DNA from: Symbiodinium natans
Taxonomy: Eukaryota > Sar > Dinophyceae > Suessiales > Symbiodiniaceae
DNA: 64,000 bases
NCBI GenBank assembly: GCA_905221605.1
Contig: CAJNDS010001868.1
Span: 1-64,000 of the forward strand
Direction of reading: 5' to 3'
In this document: in pieces, positions 43,169 to 54,733 of the stretch
Numbering within the stretch: position 1 is the first letter of the stretch
Layout: the number at the start of each line of letters is the position of its first letter
Position numbers and translations under genes: made by a program
The notes under the pieces: model-generated
Told to the model about the DNA's origin: nothing
The model's input: the letters and a program-made list of their open reading frames with translations, nothing else
Database searches by the model: none

Positions 43169-43944
43169 CTCCCTAAACCGGATAAACCCTGAACCCCCCG
43201 AAGAGGTAGAAATCGAAGCTGTTGGTGGGTGAAGGTCCTGAATGAGGCAGGGGTTGGCCTCAGTGGCAAACTTCGGCTGTGCCTTCACTGCCTTCAAAGG
43301 GGGCAGATGGAAGTGGTAGGGATTAGGGTTTAGGGTTCAGGATTTAGGATTTAAGGTTTCGGGTTTAGGATTTGGGGTTTAGGGCTGAGGGCTTAGGGTG
43401 ACTCCAGTTTGGGGTGTAAAGCGTTCTTGCGAGTTGGGCTGAGGGTCTTTGAGCACCTTGCATCTCAGAAATCCCAGAAGAAGCAGCGCCTCGAGCATGA
43501 CGTCGGGCTCTCTTCGGATGGCCTTCCGAGTTGCTCCCTTAAAGCTAACAGTGCTGTTTATTATATATATATATATATATAAACAAAAAGAAAAAAGTAA
43601 CATTTTTGCTGCTTTTCAGGTATTTGGCCTGCAAAAAGCCCCATAATCAACCCTGCAAAGGGCTTGTTAAGGGACTTGTTTGTAGGGTCTTGGGGTTGCT
43701 CCCAGGTACTAGGCCTGAAAAAATCCCCATAATCAACCCTGCAAAGGGCTTGTTAAGGGGTTTGTTTGTAGGGTCTTGGGAGCTCTGCCAAGTCTCCGGC
43801 TCTTGCAAGCCCTCCCCCGGCGCTGATCGAAGGAACCTAAACCCTAAAGACCCTAAGCTTTTCCGGTTAGACCCTATAATCCCCAACTAAGCTGCCCTAG
43901 AAGATAAGCCTCTAACCCTATAACCCTACACCCCGTCCTGACAC

Positions 43945-44040
43945 CAGCCTCAGGGCAGAAGCGGAGGGGCTCCGGATCCCGCCGCGCGGCCGCCACGATC
44001 GCGGCGCGCACGGCCGGCTGGGTCCAGAGAGCCTGCCCAG
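43945..44040 (-). CDS. DUF4116-like exon
   Basis: Reads QPAVRAAIVAAARRDPEPLR and FCPE, equivalent to VVLAAVRQNGxALxFAPE of the family. Confidence 0.55.
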
Positions 44041-44049
44041 GTAGACGCA

Positions 44050-44250
44050 TCCCTTGGGGACCACATGAACTGAACCCTAAGATTGGGGGGGAAATAAAGC
44101 TGAATTATGCTAATTACTGGCGCCCCCTTTTCGGATATATGTCCCCAAGTGAACCCTCAAATTGGGGCCATATAACCTTTTCTACTATCAACCCCGATTC
44201 AGACATTATGCACCAAGAACCTGTTTTGGGCTCATTTGGTTCCCAAGGAC
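44050..44250. mobile_element. Introner-like element, CCTTGGGGAC family
   Basis: CCCTTGGGGACCACATGAAC at the left and GGTTCCCAAGG at the right, with two inner ATATGTCCCCAAG/GGGGCC segments. It may be two nested copies. It directly follows the DUF4116-like exon. Confidence 0.55.
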
Positions 44251-44661
44251 ATGGCTCAGCCCCATCTCCAAAGCAAGCGCGTGAGAATCCCCGTCTACCT
44301 TAAACGCTAAGCATCTCTAAAGTGCGGCCCGGTGGGCCGCAGACCATGCGAAGGATTTAGGGAGGCCGACCTTGTAGCTGTTGGTACTCGGAGCACACAG
44401 AGACGACAAAAGCTGAGCCCCGAAAACCCAAAACCCTCTCAAAATCGGCTTCAGGCCTATAGGCTTTGGAGGACTCCCCCCTCCTCCCCCCAACCCAACA
44501 CACACTTTGCGGTTTTGGGGTTTGGGGCTTCAGCTTGCTCCCAAATCCCCTCCCTGAAAACAGCAAAACACAACAAAACCCTAAACCCTAAACCCTAAAC
44601 CCTAAACCCTAAACCCTAAACCCGAAACCCTAAACCTTATAAACCCTAAACCCTAAACCCC

Positions 44662-44745
44662 TCTCAAAGAGCCTCCGGGATGGTCTTCAAGGCCATGATG
44701 GACTGGCCCAAGGCCGCGATGACCACCTGGAGGAGCAGCTGACTT
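44662..44745 (-). CDS. DUF4116-like exon, possible gene end
   Basis: Reads QLLLQVVIAALGQSIMALKT and IPEAL, then TGA. VVIAALxQSxMALKxxPEAL fits the DUF4116 repeat. If the TGA is used the gene ends here; otherwise a donor lies just before it. Confidence 0.5.
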
Positions 44746-45239
44746 AAGTGGAACCCGTGAGCCCTACGACGCAGAAACCCCAACAGTCCTGCACTCCTGG
44801 GTAATTTCTAGGAGTCCCCGTTACGAGGACTCCAGCTCTTCTCATGCCGTCTCCTGCCAGGAACCTACAGGACTGACTTTAGCACAGGGCACTCCACCAA
44901 CTGCGCATTGCAGTCAAGGGCTTCAGATCCCTAAGGACATAACCCTAAAGAGGGCCCCTTGACTCCCAATGTGGCCAAGATATTCCCTTAGAGGATCTTT
45001 TAAAACGGGTTCCCAAACCCAAATCCCACGACACAGCATGCAGGCACTCCTAGGGTCCTAGACTCCATCCAAACCTTCAACAGCTCGCCGCTGGTGAGAT
45101 CTCAGATCTTCGCAGCTTTGCAAGACATGTCCGGAGCAGGAGACGCTCTTGGAGCCCTAAATCCGAAACCTTCAACCCTACACATCCTAAACCCTAAGCC
45201 CTAAGACCTAAGCCCTAAGCCCTAAACCCGAAACCCCCA

Positions 45240-45303
45240 GCCTCCTCGTCTCTCTGCAGGTCCTCCGAGGCGTAGGTGATGGCCTTCTCCCGGCTCCAGG
45301 CTC
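45240..45303 (-). CDS. DUF4116-like exon
   Basis: Reads GAWSREKAITYASEDLQRDE. AxxYASEDLQRDE is the repeat core. Confidence 0.55.
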
Positions 45304-46069
45304 CAGAAGGGTTTCCCGGACTTTTGGGGCTTTGAGTGTTTTCGTTGTCCTTGTTGTTTTGAGGTTCGGGGCTTTTAGGGCTTCGGGGTTGCTGCTTGTT
45401 ATTTTTTTGTTTTTGTGTTTTGTTTGGGTTTTTTGGGGGCATTTGGGCTTGGATGCTCCTGAACTTCATGGGGCTGGAGACTTGGGAGTCGGCCGTGTTA
45501 CGGCAGGTTCTTGTCTCCCCCCGCTGGGTTGAAGGTCCAGCAGCGGGGAAGCCACAGAGATTAGACCCCAAAGTGCCTCCCAGTCATGTCGCAGACCTTC
45601 AAGGATGATCCCGCGGTCCTGTCACTGAAGGGTTAGGGTTTAGGGTTTAGGGTTTGGGGGTAATTATTGGGTACCTTGATCTGGGCTCTATCACGTTCTG
45701 CCTACTCCTTGGTTTAAAAATGGACTGTGGATTGTGGCAGGGATGTACAGGTCTCATGCTCTGGGTCTTGGGAGAGGGTTGACATTTGGTTCCTCAGTCT
45801 CGCGACCGGGACATTCGCCCAATGGCAAGAGGAGTGGGAAATGCGAGGTGCCTCACACGGCAAGCACAGGGAAGCAGGGTCTTGTGCCCGGAAAGGAGCT
45901 GTTGCACAGAGCTTGGGGTGTCGGAGCTTGCGGAAGATGCTTTCGAGATGCTTTACAAGGGTTGCCAGATCTTTCCCCATGCAAACCACAACCGAAGGAT
46001 CATCGCCCGGTACCTGGCAAAAAACCCCACATCCCTCAAGACCTGCCAAAAATTGCAAAGCTCACATAC

Positions 46070-46180
46070 CGGGCTTGCCGAGGTCAGCTCATCGGGGACG
46101 TAGTCGAGGGAGATCCAGTCCTCTTGCGGGGCACGGGGCAGCTTGTGGGGTTGCGAGTTCTTGGGTGCGGGCCGGCCTTG
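46070..46180 (-). CDS. Probable exon, unknown protein
   Basis: Reads KNSQPHKLPRAPQEDWISLD and YVPDELTSASP, ending at a strong GTATGTGAG donor. Family unknown. Confidence 0.55.
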
Positions 46181-46748
46181 CAGAGGGCAAGGACATCGAA
46201 GAAACCCCTCCAAGCCAGCAAAGGGAAAGTTCACTACACACCGGTTGAAGCTGCAACCCTGAACTCTTCAAGCCCTAAACACTCAAAGGTCTCCTCTGCC
46301 ACTGCGGTCAGGGCCACCTGACAGGAGCTGTAGAAAGATCCCACACATGGACCATCGCCACTTGCGTTAGGGTTGAGGGTTTAGGGTTTTTTCGGAGGTT
46401 TGAGCTTCCATCTCTCCAGGGCACATGCAAAGCTACGGCTCCGGCCCTGCCCACAAAACCTTCCTTGGAAGCTTATTGCCCCTTCTCGACTCTGAAGTTG
46501 CTCCTTACCCTAAACCTGCAAGCCCGTAATTAATCCCCATAAACCCCTACTAAATCCTCCAAACCCTAAACACTGATCCCTAAACCCTGAACCCCAAACC
46601 CTGAACCCTGAACCCTGAACCCTAAACCCTAAACCCTAAACCCTAAACCCTAAACCCTAAACCCTAAACCCTAAACCCTAAACCCTAAACCCTAAACCCT
46701 AAACCCTAAACCCTAAACCCTAAACCCTATCAAGCCTAAGGTCCTCCC

Positions 46749-46845
46749 CAAGGGTCGGGGAAGCGCACCTCGCGGTCCCGGCGCAGCTCGGGGGCGGCGT
46801 GGCGGAGCTCCGGCCCGCGAAGGCGCACAGCCTCGCGTCGGGTTA
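46749..46845 (-). CDS. DUF4116-like exon
   Basis: Reads EAVRLRGPELRHAAPELRRD and REVRFPDPW. LRHAAPELRRDREV is close to the family core. Confidence 0.6.
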
Positions 46846-47303
46846 TTATAGGGTCACAGGGTTCTTCTAGGGTTTTTCTAGGGTTCTTCTAGCGTTATTC
46901 TAGGGTTCTCTAAGGTTATTGGAATTCTGGGATAATTCTGGGGTTGTTATCGGTTTATTGGATATTCTAGGGTTATTCTAGGGTTCTTGTAGGGTTATAG
47001 TACACCGCCATTGCAGGGTTGGTTTTAGGGGTCCTTAGGGTTATGAAAAGAATACTAAGGTCATTGCAGTGTTCTTATAGGGCTATTCTAAGGATATTGC
47101 GGGGCGATTGTAGGGTTTTGGGGTTTATGGTTTTTGGTTTAGGAATTCTGGCGGGTTCAGGGCTTGGGGGAAGGAACCAAGGAGTTAGGTTCCCTACGAC
47201 CCTTCAAAGGTTTTTGTGTGAGGATTTACCAGGCATGTTTCAGGATCTTCCAAGCACCTTTTGGACATAGGGTTACGTAGGGATCCGATGTAAGCCGTAA
47301 GCC

Positions 47304-47495
47304 CTAAGCCCTAAGCCCCCCCTTGTCGCGTTCACGTGGAATGAGTTCCCTTACCAGCCCAAACCCGAACCCCAAGACCTCCCCCAACGCGTAAACCCTA
47401 TAAACCCTATGAAACCTATAAACCCTATACACCCTATACACCCGATAAACCCTATGAACCCTAAACCCTAACCCCGAACTCCAGGAGTCCCTCAA
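47304..47495. repeat. CCCTATAAA-type variant repeat
   Basis: Nonamer-like units CCCTATAAA, CCCTATACA and CCCGATAAA. A similar array lies at 62265-62425. Read in frame they give VYR repeats, an artefact rather than a protein. Confidence 0.8.
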
Positions 47496-47639
47496 AACCT
47501 AACCCAGGGAGGGCCTTGAGCCCTAAGCCCCAAATCCTATACCCCAAACCCCAAACCCTAAACCCCAGACCCCAAATCCTAAACCCCAAACCCCAAACCC
47601 CAAACCCCAAACCCTAAACCCTAAACCCTATGAAAACCC

Positions 47640-47705
47640 GGGCCTTGAGCACGTAGGCCCGGTCCGCGCGCTGCTCCGGCGTGGCATCTTGCAGCAGCCG
47701 GGGCC
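47640..47705 (-). CDS. DUF4116-like exon
   Basis: Reads RLLQDATPEQRADRAYVLKA. The ADRxxVLKA part resembles the repeat core. Confidence 0.45.
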
Positions 47706-47739
47706 GGGTCTTTGCCATGCCTGGGCTCAAGGAGAGTTC

Positions 47740-47960
47740 CCGGGTTCAGGGTTCAGGGGTTCAGGGTTCAGGGTTCAGGGTTCAGGGTTCAGGGTTCAGG
47801 GTTCAGGGTTCAGGGTTCAGGGTTCAGGGTTCAGGGTTCAGGGTTTAGGGTTCAGGGTTCAGGGTTCAGGGTTCAGGGTTCAGGGTTCAGGGTTTCAGGG
47901 TTCAGGGTTCAGGGTTCAGGGTTCAGGGTCAGGGTTCAGGGTTCAGGGTTTAGGGTTTAG
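47740..47960. repeat. Variant array GGTTCAG
   Basis: About 30 tandem GGTTCAG heptamers, changing to GGTTTAG at 47940-48050. It is the largest uniform block of the TTCAGGG variant here. Confidence 0.9.
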
Positions 47961-48354
47961 GGTTTAGGGTTTAGGGCTTAGGGTTTAGGGTTTAGGGTTT
48001 GGGGTTTAGGGTTTAGGGCTTAGGGTTTAGGGTTTAGGGTTTGGGGGTAGGAGGGTTTAGGGTTGAGGGTTGAGGGGTTAGGGCAAGTGTAGGGTTTAAT
48101 GTCGAAGGGTTTAGGGTACAAGTTGAAGACATCGAAAGGAAACACCAGATTTTGCTTCGGACAAACAAGGGCCTTTCAAGGACACCAATCAACACATGCA
48201 ATGGACACAAATGACATGGGGGTTGAGGATGCCTGGCACCGATAGTTCTCTAGTACAGTTCCCCTTTTCGGGGTTCCTATATGGCACCGCCCCCTTAACA
48301 TAAGGACTCCCAATAGGGATCCTAATTTCTTCGATAGCTACCCACATGGCTTCT

Positions 48355-48440
48355 CAGAGGCATCGCGCCACACTGGCACGGTCCGAGCGGCGTGTCCGCC
48401 ATAGCTCCTCGACCTGCTCCTCGGTGTAGCGGTCCTGCAA
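48355..48440 (-). CDS. Probable exon
   Basis: Reads DRYTEEQVEELWRTRRSDRA after the acceptor CCTTGCAG. It may be a DUF4116-like or other helical segment. It lies downstream of the ligase exons. Confidence 0.4.
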
Positions 48441-48465
48441 GGAGGCATGGGAACTTGGGCGTTTC

Positions 48466-48558
48466 CGAAATTAGTGGGTACCTTTTTGGGGTCCCCTAAT
48501 ATAAGGGAACCCTGATATTTGGGACTATATCAGGGGTCCCTTAGTTTTGTAAACTCCC
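48466..48558. mobile_element. Introner-like element, GGGTACCTT...AAACTCC family
   Basis: GTGGGTACCTTTTTGGGGTC at the left and CCCTTAGTTTTGTAAACTCC at the right. Related to 29747-29832. Confidence 0.6.
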
Positions 48559-48978
48559 ATTTGAGATTAAGAGGCTTCTACATCTTTCTGGCGCTCAAGG
48601 GGCAGTGGGGGAGTGAATATAAGTCTAATCAGGTCAAGAATACTACTCCTGCTACCATGGGGATATACCAGAAGATGGGGCGATTCCGAGGCGATGGGGA
48701 CTTGATGGGGATTCTTATTGGGGATCCACTCTCCCACTCCCCTTCAAGCGTCGACGACGGCGCCGACGCCGCTCCTTGTAGTGCTGGATGAGCTCAGCAT
48801 AGGTGTAGATCTTCCTCGGTCGACGCGAGCCAAGCCTCCACCCCCACCTCTCAAGCTCGAACGAAAGTTTTCGCATGCATGTCGCTGTTCTTTGGGACTT
48901 TTTTGGCAGCCCCCCCTAAACCCTAAACCCTAAACCCGAAACCCTCAACCCTCAAACCTAAACCCTAAACCCCTAAAC

Positions 48979-50737
48979 AAAGGCCATGGCGAGTCCCAGC
49001 TGCTTATCGTAGGGGTTCACGCGCTGCTCCGGCGGGTCTTCATCGGCGCCGGTCATGGCGGTTGAAGGCCCAAAGGGCTAACGAACCGAGATGGGTTTTG
49101 GGCCCTCTAGGTTCTCTTGGAGACACTGGGATACCCTTTTTGGGGGTTTATAGTAAGGAGTCTGAGGGTGTAGGGCTTTGGCTTAGGGGCTAGGGAGTCC
49201 TGTGCCTGCTGGTGGGTAAGTAGGGAACCAAGAAACATGTTTAGGGTAAATTATCATCACGCTTTGTGCCTGCAGGATACCTCGCGAAGAGTCTAGGAGA
49301 AGTGCGCATGTACGTTCGCAAGGTGTGTCGCAGGTATTCGCGGCTTTTGAGCCAACACGCTGGCGTCCGAGGGCATGAGGAATCTAAACCCAGAACTCCC
49401 CAATGCCCTTGAGGACTTGTCTGCTCTACTGGTTCTGCAGCTGTCGACCCCCATCACGTACCCTTGAAGATGCCTTTAATTGCCCGGGTAAGGTCTCAAG
49501 GCACTTCCGCTTTAGGCGAATCCTTGGGTAGAACGATATTATAACGGCATACCACAAACACCAGAACCCCATATAGGACCCCCTACTTACAAGGGATTCT
49601 AAGCGCAACTGGGCAAACCCTACACCCTAAACCCTAAACCCTAAAAGTTAGGATCCTAGGACTCCGGGGTTTACGTTCTGGGTTCTCTAGATTTCACTGG
49701 GAACCCTCAGCCGCTGCTCGGCTCGGCCTTTCCGATGCAGGAAGATGACGGCGTAACCTGCCGCCAGCAGCTCCTGGCCCCGAGCACCCGAAACCCTAAA
49801 CCCTAAACCCTAAATCCTGAACCCTGAACCCTGAACCCTGAACCCTAAACCCCAAGCCCTAAACCCTAAACCAGGGGTTTGAACCCAAAACCCGAAGGAT
49901 CAGTCTCTTCAGGGATCCGCGAGCCTATGCTCCAAGGGTTCCCAGAATCCTTTCCACACAGGTATCCTCCCTCTAGTCATTGAATGGTGATTAGTAGTTC
50001 AAGAACCAATTGTTTTGAAATGTTTCCGTAGGCGTAGTACCCCAAACCACCTCGCAGTCCCAACTATCTGCTACCACCCTTGCATCCTGCTTTCCTTTTG
50101 TTTTTTTTTTTTTTTGGGGGGGGAGGGAGGCTGGGGATGCCTTGTGACACCTACTAGATTTCTTGGTTGCGTTCAAGTTATAAGGGCTTCTAGCACCTGA
50201 TGGCCAGGGATCTCAAGGTGAGGAGACTTGGCTCTCTGTAGTCGAGTGGATCGTCATCAAAGCTCTGCTTGGAAGCCCCTTGCATGACTTTGGGGTTTCG
50301 GGCCGGGACTTTTGTGCTGCAGAATAGTGAAACCCTGGGCTTTGGGAGCACCTGGCCTGTGTGCACAGGGCGCCGCGCGTGCCCGTCGAGAAGTTGTCGA
50401 TGAACCGCACCGTGTTCAGCTCCAAAGGGACAGTGGTTCCTGTTTCAAGGGTTAGCCCAAAGTCTTGTAGTCGGCCTACTGAAATCATTATGGAGTAAGA
50501 CTGCTGATGGGCAGGATTTGCACGCCGGAGGCCTGCGCTCCCCTACACCCAAAGAGAGCCCCGTATACGGAGGCGTCCTCCAGACGTGATCAGCGCAATC
50601 CGCAGTCCTCTAGACTGCGCCTTCGGTGCTTGGAGTTGGTTGAGGAATCGAGGGGTTTGCGGGGTGTCAGCTTTTGACAGCTGCAGGTGAACCCGAAGAG
50701 AGCTACGATTCTTTTGTTTGAGAATTTTCGTCGTCAT
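48979..50737 (-). CDS. PPCS: Phosphopantothenate-cysteine ligase, partial, four exons
   Basis: Second step of coenzyme A synthesis from pantothenate: joins cysteine to 4'-phosphopantothenate. Exons, minus strand: 50737-50578, 50439-about 50369, 49773-49705, 49023-48979. Exon 1 ends RIALITSGG and exon 2 begins [20 protein letters not shown], so the junction rebuilds the family hallmark ITSGGTTVPLE[11 protein letters not shown]. Exon 3 reads [17 protein letters not shown], the next conserved strand. Exon 4 reads [15 protein letters not shown]. The intron between exons 1 and 2 has a GA donor. Exon 4 ends at a GTTTAGGG tract whose GT serves as donor. A few residues between exons 2 and 3 are missing, so a tiny exon is probably unseen. 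The true start and the C-terminal half are not identified. Confidence 0.8.
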
Positions 50738-51060
50738 GCCAGGTTCCCAAGGAATACTAAATTACACCTCCATGCGCTCACAACCTCGACACAGGGCCGG
50801 TGTTTGTGATCCTGACATGCCAGATGTTGGGGATGGCCTTCTCCACGAAGTGAGCCAAGTCTGATTTGGACCTCACAGTTGCACAGCCCGTGGCATTACA
50901 ACCGCAGTAGCTGGACGGAGCGTGACCTACCGCCGACTGCCGACAGATATGGGATGGCCGAGGAGTGCGTCAAAAGCCCTACGATTGCTAAGGCTGCAAA
51001 AGAACCAAGACAGAGAAGGAAATGGAAGGCTTGTCAAGCCCTTCGGTATACTTACCCTTC

Positions 51061-52683
51061 TCACCTTCCAGTCTGGGCTTGCCATGCCACAGATGCTCTT
51101 TTCGCGCCATAGGCCAAGTATGGGATACCCACATCATGGGTAGGTTGGAAGTTGCCAACCTGGCAAGGAATGTCCCTGCGCAGCTTGCGGTAGATGCCAT
51201 TTCGATACGGCAGGGCATCCTGCGTCAGCACGCAGGGAACAGAATCATTAATTGCATGCTGGATGGCCGCTGTCAGGAAGCCCTTCCAATTCCAAGAATC
51301 CCTATACACATCTTCCTGCAGCAATCGGATGACAGTTTTGCCTTCCTGTAGTGCCCACTGCTCTTTGAAGAGGTCTCGTTGCGGCACTCCTCCGTCATCT
51401 GCGGCCCCTCCCCAACCGCGGCCGAAGTGGCCAATTTGTCCGTCCAGCTCAATGAGAATGGTGCCGTTGGACAGGCCAAAATCAAAGGGCAGGCTGCGCT
51501 GACTCTTTGGATTCACGCAGCCCGGCACCTGGGTCGTGCAACTGGCAAAGCTGTCAAGCAACCACTGCATCAACTTGCCTTCCGTCTTCCTTGAACACAG
51601 GCACCCGGGCGATTGGCCACCCTGCAGGCTCTGCAACATCGTGTCGCGTGAGCGGTGGCCGCATTCTTGGCAGGTCACATCGATCTTGGAAGTTGCATTA
51701 TCGATGTTCTCTTGCCACCAGCTCCAGTCCATACGCCTAGCATCGTACTTCTTGCCGTAGCGACACCTCAGCATCTCCAGACAGCGAGCATGCCCTTCCC
51801 GGCTGGACCAGCGCGCGCCTCGGTTGCAAAAGCACCCGGGCGACTGCCCATTTTGCAGGCTCAGCAACCATGTGTCACGAGAGCGATGGCCGCATTCTTG
51901 GCAGGTTACATCTATCTTGGAGCTTGCGTTGCAGACGTTCTCTTGCCACCAGCTCCAGTCCATGCAACTAGCATCGTACCTCTGGCCGTAGCGACTCCTC
52001 AGCAACTCCAGACAGCGGGCATGCCCTTCACTGCTAGACCAGCGCGCGCCTCGGTTGCAAAAGCACCCAGGCGACTGGCCATTTTGCAGGCTCATCAACC
52101 ATGTGTCACGAGAGCGATGGCCGCATTCTTGGCAGGTTACATCTATCTTGGAGCTTGCGTTGCAGACGTTCTCTTGCCACCAGCTCCAGTCCATGCAACT
52201 AGCATCGTACCTCTCGCCGTAGCGACTCCTCAGCAACTCCAGACAGCGGGCATGCCCTTCACTGCTGGACCAGCGCACGCCTCTGTTGCAAAAACACCCG
52301 GGCGACTGGCCATTTTGCAGGCTGCGCAACATGGTGTTGCAAGAGCGGTGGCTGCATTCTTGGCAGGTCACATCGATCTTGGAAGAGGAATTGTCGATGT
52401 TTTCTTGCCACCAGCTCCAGTCCATGCGGCTAACATCGTACCGATCAGGCTGGAGCTCCTGAAGCATCCGCAACGCTCGGCGCCAACCGGCCTCACTCCT
52501 CCACAAGATCCTTGTTGCTTGTGCTCGGATAGAGCCGTGTTTGTGGGCCGCATCGCGGGCAACCCTTCCCGAACTTGTCTGCCTCCAGCTTGATGTGAAG
52601 GTGAGATGTCTGGGAGGCCGTGGACTCACGTGGAGCGCTGCCAGAAGGAAGAACCCCCAAAGGGATGACCTCAGGCGCCTCAT
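51061..52683 (-). CDS. Multi-repeat zinc-domain nuclease with signal sequence, paralogue 3 (540 aa)
   Basis: Diverged member of the family at 23.3 and 40.2 kb. It starts MRRLRSSLWGFFLLAALHVS, a good signal peptide or anchor. Four repeats follow with YDxSxMDWSWWQEN, SKIDVTCQECGHRSRDT and GQSPGCFCN. In the first repeat CGHRS is changed to CSHRS and the next Arg to Cys. The nuclease-like domain has LPFDFGL, ILIELDGQIGHFG, QRDLFKEQWAL, VIRLLQEDVY and DSWNWKGFL. All proposed catalytic positions are kept, although the repeats differ from the other paralogues at many sites. Selection for the protein is therefore likely. Intronless; it lies just upstream of the ligase gene on the same strand. Confidence 0.75.
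   Translation of the reverse strand: MRRLRSSLWGFFLLAALHVSPRPPRHLTFTSSWRQTSSGRVARDAAHKHGSIRAQATRILWRSEAGWRRALRMLQELQPDRYDVSRMDWSWWQENIDNSSSKIDVTCQECSHRSCNTMLRSLQNGQSPGCFCNRGVRWSSSEGHARCLELLRSRYGERYDASCMDWSWWQENVCNASSKIDVTCQECGHRSRDTWLMSLQNGQSPGCFCNRGARWSSSEGHARCLELLRSRYGQRYDASCMDWSWWQENVCNASSKIDVTCQECGHRSRDTWLLSLQNGQSPGCFCNRGARWSSREGHARCLEMLRCRYGKKYDARRMDWSWWQENIDNATSKIDVTCQECGHRSRDTMLQSLQGGQSPGCLCSRKTEGKLMQWLLDSFASCTTQVPGCVNPKSQRSLPFDFGLSNGTILIELDGQIGHFGRGWGGAADDGGVPQRDLFKEQWALQEGKTVIRLLQEDVYRDSWNWKGFLTAAIQHAINDSVPCVLTQDALPYRNGIYRKLRRDIPCQVGNFQPTHDVGIPYLAYGAKRASVAWQAQTGR
51597..52510 (-). repeat. Four tandem 231-bp coding repeats
   Basis: Units 2 and 3 are almost identical in DNA (for example the shared VCNASSKIDVTCQECGHRS block), while units 1 and 4 differ more. 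This indicates a recent internal duplication or conversion. Confidence 0.85.
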
Positions 52684-52739
52684 CGACTTCCCAGCCGAGA
52701 GCTGTGGAGATGGGACCGCAATGGCAACAGCAGCATGAG

Positions 52740-54730
52740 CATGAGATAGCGTACGAAGGTACTCGTCGATGAACTACTTGCTTCTCTACACAATCTGGCC
52801 ATCGGATGTGTGCTGCCTCTGCTGATTTGCCTACGACACACCGATAAACTGGTCGGTCACGCCATGAACACATCAACACCCATCGATCCCTATAGTCTAC
52901 AGCGATGATGTTTTCTGATCCCTAAACCCCAACCCCTAAACCCCAAACCTTAAACTTGAACCCTAAACCCTCCTAGAACACCGACAGCTCACCTTTCAAC
53001 TTGCGGTGGCCGGAGCGTGGCTGGTCGGGCATGGCAACAACAGATCGTTGCAAGAACGCCCGTAGATGCAGGCAATCTTCGCCAGGCATCGGTGCAAATC
53101 CCTGAACCCGAGGTCCCAAATCAATCCTCTTGACTCAACTCTCCGAACTCGTCTTGCTTATTGCAGACTTGATCAATATTACGGACCTTGCCTGGTGTAT
53201 GTTTTAGAACACGACAGCTGTATTCCGGGCACCCAAAGGAAGGCGAAGTAAATCCCGAGTTCTGAGGGCCGGGCGCATCCAGGCTACTCGGCTTGAGCTT
53301 CACAGTGTCTGTGAAAAAAGCGCTGGTAGCGGCATCCATGCCTTGAGCTTTAAGGCCCCGACGGCCTGAGTGCAAGCTCTCTGAAAAGTATTCCTGAGTA
53401 TGATCCTCCTAAACCCAATCAGGGAAATCTCAGGGCCTACGTGAAAATCCGTGGCGGCATGTACTCCTAAGTACCCCCGCTCAAAAAAACTGGCTGACTC
53501 GCTTGGCTTAGCTGAGCTTCGTCTTTGGGGCTCGGGCAGAGGATTTTCAATATGTCGATGTTGGGTTTTTCCATGACGATGTTGGCGATTTTGGCGCGCT
53601 TTCCTAAATATGTAGCATATGCCCTAAGGGCCTGTCTGGCAGCAATGGCAGATGTCTGCGCGTTCACTTCGAGCAAACGTGGCAGCTGATGGGGGCCCCA
53701 AGCAACGATGCGAGACTTCCACAAGACTGGTCGATCCAGAAAAAAGATTAAGACTCGGGTCGCAGTAAAGGGTTGATTGGGTTTATAGGGTTTAGGGTGG
53801 CGCCCTTCACAAAACTTGAGCCACCAAACCCACTATCGCGGAGGCCTGTTCTGAACGAGGCCATTTTGGGGCCCTGAAACCTCCAGGAGGAAATCTGCTA
53901 TAGTGGGGATCTGCGAAAAGGGGGCCATCATGTAGGACAACCCCCAGAACAGTCCAAGCTGCAAAGGGTTCTTTGAGCTGAAGGTCTGCGATGCGGAAGG
54001 GGACCCCGATATCGAAAGAGCCATAGGCAGGAATTGCTGCGAACGACCACTTCATTGGGGATGGTGTGGGAAGTGTGGCTTTTAAGACCCAAAAGTAGAA
54101 TAGGGCTTTGGGGCGCAATTATTCGACCCCCTACACCCCAAAAACCCTAAACCATCGAATGGCAGCTGCTTGCAGGGCATTCTTTCTCCGGCGGGGGCGC
54201 GATGAGGGCATCCTCTTGGAGGGCAATCACCGCATCATGCCGGCCACATCCACCTGCAGTTGCCACTCGGGCCCTCCTTTCCTCTTCTTTAAGTGTTGCT
54301 AAGTACAAGTCCCTACCTCCCTTCTCCATCTCCATCCCCCCCCCCCCTCCCTCAAGCAGGGTTCCGGGTCTAGGCAACCCAAAAGCCCTCAACTCTCAAC
54401 CCTGAAACATGTGCCCTAAATCTCGTTGTGCCTCCACGGCCCCTCCGTGCGAAGAGCCACCTCATCAAGGCGGGCATCGCTTGCGGATGTGCAAGCGTTG
54501 GCTGGAATGCGGAGCTACTATGTGCTTGGGTGATTTAGGCAGCACGTAGGGCTTTGGGGCTTCTGGGCGCTGCCAAGATTTGCTGAGGACCCGACCCTGG
54601 TCCCAATCCAAAAGCCACAGAGAGTAACGCATTTTTTGGGCTTAGGGTTTAAACCCTAAACCCCAAATCCGAAGCCCTAAACCCTAAATCCTGGGGTTCT
54701 GTGCAAGTTGTAGCCCTTACATCTTCGCCT
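52740..54730. other. Spacer without a confident gene
   Basis: Holds a few telomere-like units and short open frames on both strands. A stop-free minus-strand segment at 53807-54118 has no recognisable motif. This is the longest stretch in the second half with few telomere-like tracts. Confidence 0.4.
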
Positions 54731-54733
54731 GGC

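Noticed and set aside
45727-46321. Long overlapping plus-strand frames as a gene
   Set aside because: Three frames are open at once, and the minus strand has a better exon there (46070-46180) with a good donor.
47689-47967. GFRVQGS-repeat protein
   Set aside because: Translation of a simple GGTTCAG array; any frame of such an array is open.
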